In this document: positions 7,978 to 19,460 of the stretch, piece by piece
How the letters are laid out: each line of letters begins with the position of its first letter
Position numbering within the stretch: position 1 is the stretch's first letter
Assembly: GCF_000621145.1 (NCBI RefSeq)
Contig: NZ_JHZB01000019.1
Location: 1 to 64,000 of the forward strand
DNA length: 64,000 nt
Origin: Desulfobulbus elongatus DSM 2908
GTDB lineage: Bacteria; Desulfobacterota; Desulfobulbia; Desulfobulbales; Desulfobulbaceae
Reading direction: 5' to 3'
Made by a program: the position numbers and the translations under genes
Notes under the pieces: generated by a model
Databases searched by the model: none
Told to the model about the DNA's origin: nothing
What the model saw: the letters and a program-made list of their open reading frames with translations, nothing else

Positions 7978-8681
7978 GAGCTTGGAACACAACACTACTG
8001 CCGGTGCTGCTGGCGCTGTTGATTGGTGCGTTGCCGCCCGCTTTTGCCGTGGCGTCCGACGCCCCGGCGGCCGGCGCGCATCAGGAAGTGCAGGCGGCCG
8101 CACACTCGGCGGCTGCGGCAGGGCATCAGGTAGCGGCTGAGGGGCATGGAGCTGCGGCCGCCGGGCACGGCGACGCCCATGGCAGCGATCCGCTGTCGCC
8201 GGAAAAATTGAAGGACCTGTTCTGGCGGACGGTCAACTTTCTGGCGCTCGTCATCATCCTGGTGAAGTTCGGCGCCAAGCCGATCATGTCGGGTCTGAGC
8301 GGCCGGCAGCAGCAAATCCGGGAGGAACTTGCCGATCTCACCGCGCGCCGCGACGAGGCCGAGCGCTCCTACCATGAGTTCGAGGCGAAGCTGGCCGGCA
8401 TGGAAAAGGAGATGGAGTTGATCGTCGAGCGGGCCATTGCCCAGGCGCAGGTGGAAAAGGAGCGCATCCTGGCGGATGCGGAGAAGGCTGCGGACGATAT
8501 CAAGCGCCAGGCGGAAGCGGCGGTCCAGGCCGAACTGGAAGACGCCAAGCGGCGTCTCCGGGAAGAGATCGCGGATCAGGCCGCGGCCATGGCGGAGGAG
8601 CTGATCGTAAAAAACCTGACCCCGGCGGACCAGGTGGCGATCACGGAACAGTATCTTGAACGGGTGGGTGCGGTACAGTGA
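7974..8681 (+). CDS. atpF: F0F1 ATP synthase subunit b with signal-like, His/Ala-rich N-terminus
   Basis: A 235-residue stalk subunit. Residues 1-27 look like a cleavable signal peptide (hydrophobic core, PPAFA|VAS-like site). Residues 30-72 are an Ala/Gly-rich stretch with six histidines (H36, H44, H51, H58, H65, H69). The usual membrane helix is FLALVIILVKFGAKPIM (about 89-105), and a long charged coiled coil follows. The N-terminus is much longer than in E. coli AtpF; similar extensions are known in other deltaproteobacterial b subunits. The gene overlaps atpF' and atpH by 4 nt each. Confidence 0.85.
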   Translation: MRAWNTTLLPVLLALLIGALPPAFAVASDAPAAGAHQEVQAAAHSAAAAGHQVAAEGHGAAAAGHGDAHGSDPLSPEKLKDLFWRTVNFLALVIILVKFGAKPIMSGLSGRQQQIREELADLTARRDEAERSYHEFEAKLAGMEKEMELIVERAIAQAQVEKERILADAEKAADDIKRQAEAAVQAELEDAKRRLREEIADQAAAMAEELIVKNLTPADQVAITEQYLERVGAVQ

Positions 8682-9226
8682 GACAGACAATACTAGCACG
8701 TCGCTATGCGAAGGCGCTCTTTTCCTTGGGAAAGGAGCAGGGAACAACGGAAGACTACAGCGCCAGGCTCAAGGCGATCGCCGAACTCTATGCCGATGAT
8801 GCCGCCGGTGTCAGCGATGCCGTGACCAATCCGCTCTATCCGTTGGATGTCCGGCAGAAGGTCATGGCCAAAATCGCCGAGTCGGTGCAGGCCGACGCCA
8901 TGCTGACCAGTTTCCTCAAGCTGCTCATCGAGAAGAAGAGGGCGGACATTCTGCCCGACATCGCCGAGGCGATGCAGGCCATGGTGGACAAGGACCAGAA
9001 TATCAGCCATGGCATCATTGTTTCGGCCGTCGAGCTCGATGGCGGCCTGATGGAGAAGATCCAGGCCACCCTGGAAAAATTGACGGGAAATAAGGTTATA
9101 CTTGAAACCCAGGTTGATCCGTCCATTATCGGCGGTATTATTGCCAAGGTTGGTGACTTGGTGCTGGACGGAAGTATAAAGACGCAACTGAATGGATTAA
9201 AGGAATCTATCAAGGGGAGAGAATAA
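8678..9226 (+). CDS. atpH: F0F1 ATP synthase subunit delta
   Basis: A 182-residue OSCP/delta subunit linking the peripheral stalk to the top of F1. It has the family's opening (ARRYAKALFSLGKEQG) and the conserved C-terminal pattern DPSIIGGIIAKVGDLVLDGS. The start codon is GTG at 8678, overlapping the atpF stop. The stop precedes atpA by 3 nt. Confidence 0.93.
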   Translation: MRQTILARRYAKALFSLGKEQGTTEDYSARLKAIAELYADDAAGVSDAVTNPLYPLDVRQKVMAKIAESVQADAMLTSFLKLLIEKKRADILPDIAEAMQAMVDKDQNISHGIIVSAVELDGGLMEKIQATLEKLTGNKVILETQVDPSIIGGIIAKVGDLVLDGSIKTQLNGLKESIKGRE

Positions 9227-9229
9227 TCA

Positions 9230-10753
9230 ATGCAGATCAAAGCAGAAGAAATCAGCCAGATTATCAAGGACCAAATCGCTGGCTATAAAGCGGATATCGA
9301 CCTGAAGGAAACCGGTACCGTTCTGTCGGTGGGCGACGGTATTGCCCGCGTCTATGGCGTCGAGAATTGCCAGGCCATGGAACTGCTTGAATTCCCCGGC
9401 AATATTTTTGGTTTGGCTCTGAACCTTGAAGAGGACAACGTTGGCTGCGCCATCCTGGGCGACGTTCGCGACATCAAGGAAGGCGACATCGTCAAACGGA
9501 CCGGTAAGATCGCCATGGTGCCGGTGGGTCCGGAAATGGAAGGCCGTGTTGTCGACGGCATCGGTCAACCGATTGACGGCAAGGGACCGATCACTGCCAA
9601 GGAATCCCGCAAGATCGAAGTGTTGGCCCCTGGCGTTATCGCCCGGAAGAGCGTGCATGAGCCGTGCTATACCGGTGCCAAGGCGGTCGACGCCATGACC
9701 CCGGTCGGCCGCGGCCAGCGCGAACTGGTCATCGGCGACCGTCAGATCGGTAAAACCGCCCTGTGCGTCGATGCCATCATTGCCCAGAAGAACACCGACG
9801 TCCACTGCATTTACGTGGCCATCGGCCAGAAGAAATCGACGGTTGCCCTGGTGGTCGAGGCGCTCCGCAAGCATGGCGCCATGGAGTACACCACCGTCGT
9901 CGCCGCTTGCGCGTCCGATCCCGCGCCGATGCAGTACGTCTCCGCCTTCGCCGGCTGCGCCATGGGCGAGTACTTCCGCGACAACGGCCAGCATGCCCTG
10001 ATCATCTATGATGATCTCTCCAAGCAGGCCGTCTCCTACCGTGAGCTGTCCCTGCTGCTGCGCCGTCCTCCGGGACGCGAGGCCTATCCCGGCGACATCT
10101 TCTTCAACCACTCCCGCCTGCTGGAACGCGCCTCCAAGCTGAGCGACGAACTGGGCGCCGGCTCCCTGACCGCCCTGCCGATCATCGAAACCCAGGCCGG
10201 CGACGTGTCCGCCTTCATTCCGACCAACGTTATTTCGATCACCGACGGTCAGGTCTATCTGGAACCGAGCCTGTTCTTCGCCGGTATCCGTCCGGCGATC
10301 AACGTCGGTCTTTCCGTTTCCCGCGTTGGTGGTGCCGCCCAGGTCAAGGCCATGAAGCAGGTCGCCGGAACCCTGCGGCTCGACCTGGCCCAGTATCGCG
10401 AGCTGGCCGCCTTTGCGAGTTTCGGTTCTGATCTCGACGCCGCGACCCAGGCCCAGCTGACCCGCGGTGAGCGCTTGGTCGAGATTCTCAAGCAGCCCCA
10501 GTATCAGCCGCTGCCGATGGAAAAGCAGGTCACCATCATTTTTGCCGGCACCAAGGGCTTTTTGGACAAGTTCCCGGTCAATGTCCTCGCCGACTACGAG
10601 AAGGAACTCTACAGCTACATCGAGACCAACGAGGCCTCCATTTTCAATGAACTGCGGGAAAAACAGGTTATTTCTCCCGAACTGGAAGAGAAGATGAAGA
10701 AGACACTGGCGACCTTTGGCGAAACCTTCAAGGCGACAAAGGGCCTGAACTGA
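9230..10753 (+). CDS. atpA: F0F1 ATP synthase subunit alpha
   Basis: The 507-residue regulatory nucleotide-binding subunit of F1. The P-loop [13 protein letters not shown] lies near residues 168-180. Further hallmarks are [20 protein letters not shown] and the alpha-subunit signature around [17 protein letters not shown]. The length is normal. It is preceded by AAGGGGAGAG and followed after 21 nt by atpG. Confidence 0.97.
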   Translation: MQIKAEEISQIIKDQIAGYKADIDLKETGTVLSVGDGIARVYGVENCQAMELLEFPGNIFGLALNLEEDNVGCAILGDVRDIKEGDIVKRTGKIAMVPVGPEMEGRVVDGIGQPIDGKGPITAKESRKIEVLAPGVIARKSVHEPCYTGAKAVDAMTPVGRGQRELVIGDRQIGKTALCVDAIIAQKNTDVHCIYVAIGQKKSTVALVVEALRKHGAMEYTTVVAACASDPAPMQYVSAFAGCAMGEYFRDNGQHALIIYDDLSKQAVSYRELSLLLRRPPGREAYPGDIFFNHSRLLERASKLSDELGAGSLTALPIIETQAGDVSAFIPTNVISITDGQVYLEPSLFFAGIRPAINVGLSVSRVGGAAQVKAMKQVAGTLRLDLAQYRELAAFASFGSDLDAATQAQLTRGERLVEILKQPQYQPLPMEKQVTIIFAGTKGFLDKFPVNVLADYEKELYSYIETNEASIFNELREKQVISPELEEKMKKTLATFGETFKATKGLN

Positions 10754-10774
10754 GTGCAGGAGGGGTAGACGCTC

Positions 10775-11656
10775 ATGCCTGGACTAAAGGACGTTAAGGA
10801 AAAGATCAAGGGTGTCAAGAAAACCGCGCAGATCACCAAGGCCATGAACATGGTGGCCTCGGCCAAACTGCGCGGCGCCCAGGAGAAGATGGAGCGGTTC
10901 CGCCCCTACGCCGGCAAATTTGCCGAGACCATGCGCGATCTTTCCGGTGGCATGGAAAACGGCGATTTGCCCCTGATGGAGGTCCGCGAGGTCAAGAAGG
11001 TGGAGATTCTCGTTGTCACCTCCGACCGTGGGCTGTGCGGCAGCTTTAACGCCAATATCATCAAGACGGCTGAACGGCTACGCAAGCAGTATGAGGCCGA
11101 GGGAAAGGCCGTCAGCTTTGTCACTGTCGGCAAGAAGGGAACACAGGCCCTCAAGAAGAGCGGCAAGCTGCGGGTCCATTTCAACGATATCATGGGCTCG
11201 TTTCAGATGTTCAATGCCCGCGAGATTTCGCAGAATATTACCGAGGCTTTTCTCAATGGCGAAAGCGATCAGGTCGACATCGTCTATGGCCGCTTTCATT
11301 CGGTGGCGGTGCAGAAACCCGAGCGGGAGGATCTCTTGCCGATCAAGCCCGTGACGGATGGTGAAGGGACCGCATCCGGTAAGGCGGAAATGTCGGGGTC
11401 GTATACCTACGAGCCCGATCCGGGGGAGATCATGGAGGTGCTGCTCCCGCTCTTCCTGAATGTGCAGATTTACCATGCCATGCTGGAAGTGGGCGCCAGC
11501 GAGCATGCCGCCCGGATGACGGCCATGGATAACGCCACCAATGCATGCAAGGACATGATCACGCAATTGACCCGCCTGTACAACAAAGCGCGTCAGGCTG
11601 CGGTCACCAGCGAGTTGATGGATATTGTAGGCGGCGCCGAGGCGCTCAAAGGATAA
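10775..11656 (+). CDS. atpG: F0F1 ATP synthase subunit gamma
   Basis: The 293-residue central-stalk rotor subunit. The N-terminal helix KEKIKGVKKTAQITKAMNMV and the C-terminal helix HAARMTAMDNATNACKDMI are the conserved pair that forms the coiled-coil shaft. SDRGLCGSFN is also diagnostic. It lies between atpA and atpD as in most bacteria. Confidence 0.96.
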   Translation: MPGLKDVKEKIKGVKKTAQITKAMNMVASAKLRGAQEKMERFRPYAGKFAETMRDLSGGMENGDLPLMEVREVKKVEILVVTSDRGLCGSFNANIIKTAERLRKQYEAEGKAVSFVTVGKKGTQALKKSGKLRVHFNDIMGSFQMFNAREISQNITEAFLNGESDQVDIVYGRFHSVAVQKPEREDLLPIKPVTDGEGTASGKAEMSGSYTYEPDPGEIMEVLLPLFLNVQIYHAMLEVGASEHAARMTAMDNATNACKDMITQLTRLYNKARQAAVTSELMDIVGGAEALKG

Positions 11657-11688
11657 TCAGGATCTTACAGGCTATTGTACATGTTTAA

Positions 11689-13125
<1,437 letters not shown>

Positions 13126-13155
13126 TCACATCGACGCTGAAGCGAGGTAAAGTTC

Positions 13156-13572
13156 ATGGCGCAAATTCATCTGGAAGTTGTCACACCCAATGGTGCCGTG
13201 GTCAGTGAGGATGTCGATATCGTCACTGCTCCCGGTGTTGGCGGTGAGTTTGGCGTGCTGGCCAATCATGCCCCCTTCTTGAGCACCATCCGGACAGGGA
13301 CGCTCAGTTTCAAGAAAGATCGGATGACGAAATATTTGATGGTAACCGGTGGGTTCACCGAAGTATCGAACAACAAGATCACCTTCTTGGTGGAAGGTGC
13401 CGAGTTCGGTCAGGATATCGACGTGGACCGGGCACTGCGGGCAAAAGAGCGAGCCGAAAAGCGGCTGGTTCAGATGCAGCAGGCTACCGAAAAAATCAAC
13501 CGTGTCCGGGCGGAGGCCGCGTTGCAGCGGGCTTTGGCCCGTATCCACACCGCCGAATTGACCCGGCACTGA
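13156..13572 (+). CDS. atpC: F0F1 ATP synthase subunit epsilon
   Basis: A 138-residue epsilon subunit with the beta-sandwich N-terminal domain ([17 protein letters not shown]) and a C-terminal two-helix domain (about 85-138), the length expected for a full-size inhibitory epsilon. It closes the operon and is followed by a bidirectional terminator. Genes for the a and c subunits are absent from this operon and must lie elsewhere. Confidence 0.94.
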   Translation: MAQIHLEVVTPNGAVVSEDVDIVTAPGVGGEFGVLANHAPFLSTIRTGTLSFKKDRMTKYLMVTGGFTEVSNNKITFLVEGAEFGQDIDVDRALRAKERAEKRLVQMQQATEKINRVRAEAALQRALARIHTAELTRH

Positions 13573-13593
13573 TTTCTCCACTGTCATTTCAAT

Positions 13594-13627
13594 AAAAAAA
13601 GCCGCCCCGCACGGGCGGCTTTTTTTA
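13594..13627. terminator. bidirectional intrinsic terminator, atpC/amidase
   Basis: A perfect 8-bp GC-rich stem, AGCCGCCC/GGGCGGCT, with a 5-nt loop, flanked by an A-run on the left and a T-run on the right. It can serve atpC on the plus strand and the convergent amidase gene on the minus strand. Confidence 0.9.
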
Positions 13628-13667
13628 TTGGCGGTTTCGTGAAATAAGGGGCTGACGCTCGGTTGGT

Positions 13668-15563
13668 TTACAGGGTGATGGCGGCGGTGTGGTGGTGGTC
13701 AACATAGGCCGCTATACCGGCGGCTAGGTGGGCGGCGATGGCGTCGAGATAGCGTTCGTTCTGGAGGAGCCTTGCCTCCTCGGGATTGGTGATGAAGGCA
13801 ATCTCGGCCAGGATGGCGGGCATTTCCGCGCCGATCAGGACATAAAACGGGGCCTGTTTGACGCCGAGATCGCGGGGTTTGTAGAGGCCGCTCAAACCGG
13901 AAATGAGGTTGGACTGCACAGACCGGGCCAGTCGGGTCGATTCGTCGATCTTGGAATTCTGCATCAGGGTCGACAAAATGTCCTGCAACTCGCCGATGCT
14001 GTGGGTCGAGGTGGCGTTTTCCAGCGCCGCAACCCGCATGGCATTGGCATCGGTGGCGAGGTTGAGGAAGTAGGTCTCGATGCCGCTTTTGCTGCGATCT
14101 GAATGGGCGTTGGTGTGAATGGAGATGAAGAGATCGCTTTTGTGCGTATTGGCGATGGCCGTGCGCTCCTCGAGCGGTATGAAAATATCCTTGGTCCGGG
14201 TCAGCACAACGTCGTAGCGGTAGGTTTCCTTGAGTATTTTCGCAACCTTCTTCGAGATGGTGAGCACAATATCCTTCTCTTTGAGGCCAAAGGCCATGGC
14301 TCCGGGATCCTTGCCGCCGTGTCCCGGATCAATCACGATCGTGCGAACGCCGAGCCCCAATTGCTGTGCCAGCGACAGTTTTTCCTGCGATTTGCCCTTT
14401 ATCGCTGGAGGAGGCGTGGCGGCATCAACGCGGGGGGGACGTTTCTTTTGTTCCGTGAGGCTGACGACGGGCGGCTGCGCCAGTACCGATGCGACGGCAG
14501 GCCGCTTGTCTTTGTCGGCGGGTTGAACGGGCTGCGGCCCGACGGGAAGGGGGGCCTGGGCTTCAGCGGATTGTGCCTCCTTGACGACCGCAGTGCCGCC
14601 GCGGATATCGACGACGACCCTGAAGGGATCGGTGAGGCTGAACGCCTTGTATTCCGATAAGGACGTGAGATCCAGGATAACGCGTGCGGTTTCGTCGTCA
14701 AGCTGCTCGGGCCGGACGGATTTGAGCAGCCCATGTCGCACAGGTAGAGGCTGTCGGAGTTTTGGCGCGATATAGCTCCTGGCGAGATCGATGACAAGCC
14801 GGCGAAGCCGTCCGTCGCCCTGCTGATCCAGTACCTGCGCCGTAAAGGCCACAGGTGCGGCGGGCTGGAGGACAATCCGGCAATAATCCTCCGACGCCCA
14901 GTATTTGACGGGGGGAAGGGAGGCGAGATGTTGCGGTGCCGGCGATTCGGTAGCCTGCGCCGGTGATTGTGGCTTTGCCGGTTCAAACTTCTTGGGACTG
15001 ACCTTTGCCCTTGCCTTTTCGACCTGATCCCCCTGGGGATAGAAGGTGATGATTTTGCGATACAGCTCACTGGCCAACGCTTCCTTGCCGGGAGTCATGC
15101 CAGCGCATACCGCCGCCTCAAAGAGGGCATCGTCGGCAAGGGTATGGCCGGGATAGAGATCCGCCAATTCAAGAAAGCTGCTGCGAGCGCTTTCCAGGTC
15201 CTGCGGCATCCTGAAGAGATCGAACATCCGTCGGTACGTTCTGGCCTCCATAAACAGGCTGGTAGGGCCAAGAACGCCCTTGCGTTCCGACACATGAATG
15301 GCACGGAACATTCGGGCGCAGTTGAGCCAATTGCCCCGCGCTTTGCCGAGGGAGTTCTCCTGCTCGAGACGGGCCGCGTATTCCTTTGTCCCCTTGTACC
15401 GCTGCTCGGCGGTCAGCGTGTCGGTACGATCGACCTTGATGCCCGCCCTGGGGGCGGAAAAGGCCGACCCTGCGGCGGCGATGAGCAGCAGGACGGCAAC
15501 GAACAGAAACACCACTCCTCTGGAACGGGTGGAAAGTAGGGGGGCACAGAGCTGCACGGGCAT
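13668..15563 (-). CDS. N-acetylmuramoyl-L-alanine amidase (AmiC/Amidase_3) with TPR-like and AMIN regions
   Basis: A 631-residue secreted peptidoglycan hydrolase that cleaves the amide between MurNAc and the stem peptide. A signal peptide or anchor occupies residues about 15-38. A helical TPR-like segment follows (about 45-180), then an AMIN-like beta domain (about 230-330), a proline-rich linker, and the catalytic zinc domain beginning at IVIDPGHGGKDPG. The catalytic domain also carries FISIHTNAH and a C-terminal AEIAFITNPEEARLL, which hold the zinc ligands and catalytic Glu. The start is the ATG at 15561-15563. A helical N-terminal region before AMIN is unusual compared with E. coli AmiC. 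Confidence 0.9.
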   Translation of the reverse strand: MPVQLCAPLLSTRSRGVVFLFVAVLLLIAAAGSAFSAPRAGIKVDRTDTLTAEQRYKGTKEYAARLEQENSLGKARGNWLNCARMFRAIHVSERKGVLGPTSLFMEARTYRRMFDLFRMPQDLESARSSFLELADLYPGHTLADDALFEAAVCAGMTPGKEALASELYRKIITFYPQGDQVEKARAKVSPKKFEPAKPQSPAQATESPAPQHLASLPPVKYWASEDYCRIVLQPAAPVAFTAQVLDQQGDGRLRRLVIDLARSYIAPKLRQPLPVRHGLLKSVRPEQLDDETARVILDLTSLSEYKAFSLTDPFRVVVDIRGGTAVVKEAQSAEAQAPLPVGPQPVQPADKDKRPAVASVLAQPPVVSLTEQKKRPPRVDAATPPPAIKGKSQEKLSLAQQLGLGVRTIVIDPGHGGKDPGAMAFGLKEKDIVLTISKKVAKILKETYRYDVVLTRTKDIFIPLEERTAIANTHKSDLFISIHTNAHSDRSKSGIETYFLNLATDANAMRVAALENATSTHSIGELQDILSTLMQNSKIDESTRLARSVQSNLISGLSGLYKPRDLGVKQAPFYVLIGAEMPAILAEIAFITNPEEARLLQNERYLDAIAAHLAAGIAAYVDHHHTAAITL

Positions 15564-15715
15564 GGATGAAACGTGAACGATGTGTTAATTCGTTGAAAAA
15601 ATTATCTAATTGGAGCTCCTCCCGCTGGGGGAATACTGACGGGTTCTTAAAATTATCCGCACTATACAGCATTTACACGCCAAGGTAAAAGAAATTGTAC
15701 TTCATGGCACCCAAA

Positions 15716-15766
15716 GTTAAAAAAATTTAAACGGAGCCGGTAAAGAGCATGCGACCGGCGCGCCGT
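15716..15766 (-). terminator. probable intrinsic terminator after mutS
   Basis: On the minus strand, about 30 nt beyond the mutS stop, an imperfect stem (ACGG..GCCGGT with ACCGGC..CGT, 12-nt loop) is followed by a TTTAAATTTTTTT tract. The rest of the 230-bp gap between the amidase and mutS is AT-rich and would contain the amidase promoter, but no clear hexamer pair is claimed. Confidence 0.6.
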
Positions 15767-15793
15767 TTCAGGAAAAAAAGGAAGGGCGGCCGC

Positions 15794-18466
15794 TCAACGA
15801 TTGGACGTATCGAGACCGGCAAGGGCTTGGTAGAGAAGATCGAGGGCCTGTTTGGGAGTCAGCTCGTCGGGGTTGACAGAAGCCAGCAGTGAGAGCACGG
15901 GGTGGGACGGCGGCGCAAACAGCGGGAGTTGGCGGGGCTCGTTTTTTTTGCTCTTGCTGCCGGTGGCGATGGCGGGTTGCCCCTGGAGGTTGAATTCTCC
16001 TCGTTCGATATTTTTCAGAATCTCAGAGGCACGGGCAATGACGTGGGCAGGCACGCCGGCAAGGGACGCCACTTGGATGCCGTAGCTGCGGTTGGTGGCG
16101 CCTTTGACCAGTTTGTGGAGAAAGATGATGGTGTTGTTCCATTCCTTGACGGCGATCGAATAATTCTGGATCCGGGGATTGGTTGCCGCCAGGTCGGTCA
16201 ACTCGTGGTAGTGGGTGGCGAAAAGGGTTTTGATGCCGACGCCATTTTTCTGGGCCAGTTCTTCCGCCACGGCCCAGGCGATGGCCAGACCGTCGTAGGT
16301 TGAGGTGCCGCGGCCGATCTCGTCGAGAATGACTAGACTGTTTTCGGTGGCATTGTTCAGGATATTGGCGGTTTCGTTCATCTCCACCATGAAGGTCGAC
16401 TGGCCGCGCCGCAGATCGTCCATGGCCCCGACCCGGGTGAAGATGCGGTCCACCAGGCAGATGTCGGCCGATTCGGCCGGGACGAAGCTGCCGAGATGGG
16501 CCATGAGGACGATCAGGGCGGTCTGCCGCAGCACCGTCGACTTGCCGGCCATGTTGGGGCCGGTGATGATCAGGATTTCGTCCTGCTCCTGGTCGAGGTG
16601 CACATCGTTGGGGACAAAACGACCGGGCTCCAGGGCGCGTTCGATGACGGGGTGCCGTCCCTCGGTGATGGTGAGGGCGCGGTCGCTGTTGATCGTCGGA
16701 CGGCAGTAGCGGTGGCGGCTCGCCAGTTCGGCGAAGCAGGCGAGCACATCGATCCGGGCCAGCAGGTCGGCCACGGCCAGCAGCCGCTGGTTGTGCGCGA
16801 CGAGCTGCCCCCGGACATCGAGAAAGAGCTCGTATTCGAGTTCCAGCCGCCGTTCCTGGGCAGTGGCGATGGAGTTTTCCAGTTCCTTGAGTTCAGGGGT
16901 GATGAACCGCTCGGCATTGACCAGGGTCTGCTTGCGGATGAAATAGTCGGGCAGGGCTTCGGCCTGGCTGCGGCTCACCTCGAAATAATAGCCGAAGACC
17001 TTGTTGTAGCCGACCTTGAGCTTGGCCAGGCCGGAACGCTCCCGCTCGCTGTTTTCCAGGGCGAGGATCAGCTGCTTGCCGTCGCGGAGGAGCACGATGA
17101 GGCGGTCGAGTTCGGCGTTGTATCCCTCCCGGATCAGGTTGCCTTCCCGCAGGCTGATGGGGGCGTCGTCGCGGATGGCGGCGTCGATGAGCTGATGCAG
17201 GTCGGCCAGGAGGTCGAACTCGGCGGCCATGGCCTGCGCCAGGGGGGAAGTGCAGCCGGTCAGCAGCGCATGCAGCGCGGGCAGTTGCGCCAGTGAGGTT
17301 TTGATGGCGGTCATGTCGCGGGCATTGCCGTGGCCGAGCACCAGGCGGCTGCACAACCGTTCCAGATCGTAGACCGAAGCGAGCAGATCACGCATGGCCG
17401 TCCTGGTGTCGGGTTGCCGGATCAGTTCCTGGACGCTGGTCAGGCGGGCCTCGATCTGTTCCTTTTCCTGAAGCGGGAACAGCAGCCAGCGGCGGAGCAG
17501 GCGGGCACCCATGGGCGTGGCGGTCCGGTCGAGCACGGCGAGCAGCGAGCCTTCCCGCTGGCCGCCGACGAGCGTTTCCGTCAGTTCCAGATTGCGGCGG
17601 GAGGCGTCGTCGATGATCAGGTAACCGCCGTGGTTGAGGGGGCTGAGCTGCCTGATGTGGGAGAGTTCGGATTTCTGCGTCTCCTTGAGGTAGAGCAGCA
17701 GGGCGCCGGCGGCGCTGATGGCGGCGGTGTAGGCGGCGCAGCCGAATCCGGCCAGATTGGCGGTGCGGAAGTGCTCGGTGAGCGTCACGAGGGCCGAGCG
17801 GAAGTCGAAGTGCACGTCGGGCCGTCCGGTTACGCAGAGCTGCCCCAGATGGGCGGTGAGCAGGTCGGTCAAGCCCGTCCACTCCTCGACTTCCGATTGG
17901 GCCAGGAGCAGCTCCGCCGGCCGCAGGCGGGTGAATTCGTCGATCAACGGGGCCGGGTCGCTGGCGGTGAAGACGACCTCGCTCACCTGAAACCGGCCGG
18001 TGGAGACATCGACCACCGCCAGGCCGGCCAGCATTTCCTTGGCCGATTTGCGGTCGAACGAGGCGGCGCAGACGTAGCAGTCCGCCTTGGCGTCGAGCAA
18101 CTGGTCGTCGGTGGTCACGCCGGGGCTGACCACCCGGACCACTTCCCTGCGGACAATGCCCTTGGCCTCCTTGGGGTCCTCGACCTGCTCGCAAATGGCG
18201 ACCCGGTGGCCGGCCTTGATCATCCGGGCCAGGTAGCCGGTCACCGCGTGAAACGGCACGCCGCACATCGGAATTTTGTTGACCTCGTCCTTGGCGCTGC
18301 GCGAAGTCAGGGTGATGCCCAGGACCTTGGCGGCGGTGACGGCGTCGTCGAAGAACATCTCGTAAAAATCGCCCATGCGATAGAAGAGGATGGTGTCCGG
18401 ATACTGTCCCTTGATCTCCAGATACTGCTGGAGCATGGGCGTGATCTTGGGCGGCGCGGCGTTCAT
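15794..18466 (-). CDS. mutS: DNA mismatch repair protein MutS
   Basis: An 890-residue MutS of normal length that recognises mismatches and initiates repair. The mismatch-binding Phe-X-Glu region is FYRMGDFYEMFFDDA near residue 35. The Walker A motif GPNMAGKSTVLRQ (about 635-647) and DEIGRGTSTYDGLAIAW downstream are intact, as is the C-terminal ATPase end with ATHYHELTDL. The ATG overlaps the stop of the HIT gene by 4 nt, so it belongs to a yfcE-like/HIT/mutS operon. Confidence 0.97.
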   Translation of the reverse strand: MNAAPPKITPMLQQYLEIKGQYPDTILFYRMGDFYEMFFDDAVTAAKVLGITLTSRSAKDEVNKIPMCGVPFHAVTGYLARMIKAGHRVAICEQVEDPKEAKGIVRREVVRVVSPGVTTDDQLLDAKADCYVCAASFDRKSAKEMLAGLAVVDVSTGRFQVSEVVFTASDPAPLIDEFTRLRPAELLLAQSEVEEWTGLTDLLTAHLGQLCVTGRPDVHFDFRSALVTLTEHFRTANLAGFGCAAYTAAISAAGALLLYLKETQKSELSHIRQLSPLNHGGYLIIDDASRRNLELTETLVGGQREGSLLAVLDRTATPMGARLLRRWLLFPLQEKEQIEARLTSVQELIRQPDTRTAMRDLLASVYDLERLCSRLVLGHGNARDMTAIKTSLAQLPALHALLTGCTSPLAQAMAAEFDLLADLHQLIDAAIRDDAPISLREGNLIREGYNAELDRLIVLLRDGKQLILALENSERERSGLAKLKVGYNKVFGYYFEVSRSQAEALPDYFIRKQTLVNAERFITPELKELENSIATAQERRLELEYELFLDVRGQLVAHNQRLLAVADLLARIDVLACFAELASRHRYCRPTINSDRALTITEGRHPVIERALEPGRFVPNDVHLDQEQDEILIITGPNMAGKSTVLRQTALIVLMAHLGSFVPAESADICLVDRIFTRVGAMDDLRRGQSTFMVEMNETANILNNATENSLVILDEIGRGTSTYDGLAIAWAVAEELAQKNGVGIKTLFATHYHELTDLAATNPRIQNYSIAVKEWNNTIIFLHKLVKGATNRSYGIQVASLAGVPAHVIARASEILKNIERGEFNLQGQPAIATGSKSKKNEPRQLPLFAPPSHPVLSLLASVNPDELTPKQALDLLYQALAGLDTSNR

Positions 18467-18969
18467 GGGGCAGGGGCGGGCATCAGGTCGAGAAAATCCG
18501 GGGCGAGCAGGTCGAAGGTCCGCTCGATGTGCTGGGGGATGGTGCGGACCTCGGCGCAGACGGTCATGAAATTGTGGTCGTCCTGCCAGCGGGGCACGAA
18601 GTGGAAGTGGAGATGGTCGGCGATGCCGGCGCCGGCCGCCGCCCCCAGATTGAGGCCGATGTTGATGCCGTCCGGGTGCAGATGCCGCCGGAGAATGGTG
18701 CAGCAGGCGGCGAGCATGGCCATCAGCCGGCTGTTTTCCTGCGGGGTGAGTTCGGTGAGGTCGGCAAGGTGCCGCCGGGGCGCCAGGAGCAGATGGCCGT
18801 TGGCGTAGGGAAAACGGTTCAGGAGGACCACGGTCAGCTCATCGCGAAAGAGAAGAAGCTGCGACTTGTCCTGGACAGCGGTGTCGGGCGGTTCGAACAG
18901 GCAGCCCTGCGCCCTGGCCGTCGTGCCGAGGACGTGCTCCATCCGCCAGGGGGCCCACAACACCTTCAT
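18463..18969 (-). CDS. HIT family nucleotide hydrolase/phosphorylase
   Basis: A 168-residue histidine-triad protein. The catalytic triad is in HLHFHFVPRW, preceded by LNLGAAAGAGIADH. The opening MKVLWAPWRMEHV is typical of the bacterial HIT branch related to AP4A phosphorylase. The substrate is probably a dinucleoside polyphosphate or nucleotidyl conjugate (family knowledge, not provable here). It overlaps mutS and the metallophosphoesterase gene by 4 nt on each side. Confidence 0.88.
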   Translation of the reverse strand: MKVLWAPWRMEHVLGTTARAQGCLFEPPDTAVQDKSQLLLFRDELTVVLLNRFPYANGHLLLAPRRHLADLTELTPQENSRLMAMLAACCTILRRHLHPDGINIGLNLGAAAGAGIADHLHFHFVPRWQDDHNFMTVCAEVRTIPQHIERTFDLLAPDFLDLMPAPAP

Positions 18970-19460
18970 CGGGCAAGGGGCAGGGTGACAATCCGGGCGG
19001 CGAGTTCGTCGCCGGCCTCGAGAAGGGCATAGGTCGCCGGCGCGCCGTAGGGGCCGGTGGCGCGGAAACTGCCCGGATTGAGAAAAAGGGTTGTGCCGTA
19101 GCGATGGCAGGCAGGTCGGTGGGTGTGGCCGGAGATGATGCAGTTGGCTTCGGGAAAGAGGCGCCAGAGCGCGTCCTCGCTATCGGGGCCCAACCGGGCG
19201 CCGTGGGTGATGCCAATGGTGAACGGCCCCAGGGAGAACTGCATCTGCTCCGAATGGCGGCTGCGCATGCTCGTCTCGCACATATTGCCGCAGACCGCAT
19301 ACACGGTCCTGCCCCGGAAGGCGTCCAGAACCGGCAGCGCCGTCACGTCGCCGGCATGGATAATGACATCGCAGTCGGCAAAACACGCCTCGACCCGCCG
19401 GAGGAACTGGCTGTCGGGCCGGCTGAGATGGGTGTCGGAAAGAACGCCTGCGCGGATCAT
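18966..19460 (-). CDS. YfcE/MJ0936-type metallophosphoesterase
   Basis: A 164-residue calcineurin-like phosphoesterase. Metal-binding motifs run in order: GVLSDTHL at the N-terminus, IIHAGDV, CGNMC (the GNxx motif with Asn) and SGHTHRP. The start was placed at the ATG at 19458-19460, which gives MIRAGVLSDTHL. The longer open frame upstream reads through low-quality sequence and would collide with the efp promoter region. It heads the operon that continues into the HIT gene and mutS. Relatives hydrolyse phosphodiesters in vitro; the cellular substrate is unknown. Confidence 0.87.
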   Translation of the reverse strand: MIRAGVLSDTHLSRPDSQFLRRVEACFADCDVIIHAGDVTALPVLDAFRGRTVYAVCGNMCETSMRSRHSEQMQFSLGPFTIGITHGARLGPDSEDALWRLFPEANCIISGHTHRPACHRYGTTLFLNPGSFRATGPYGAPATYALLEAGDELAARIVTLPLAR

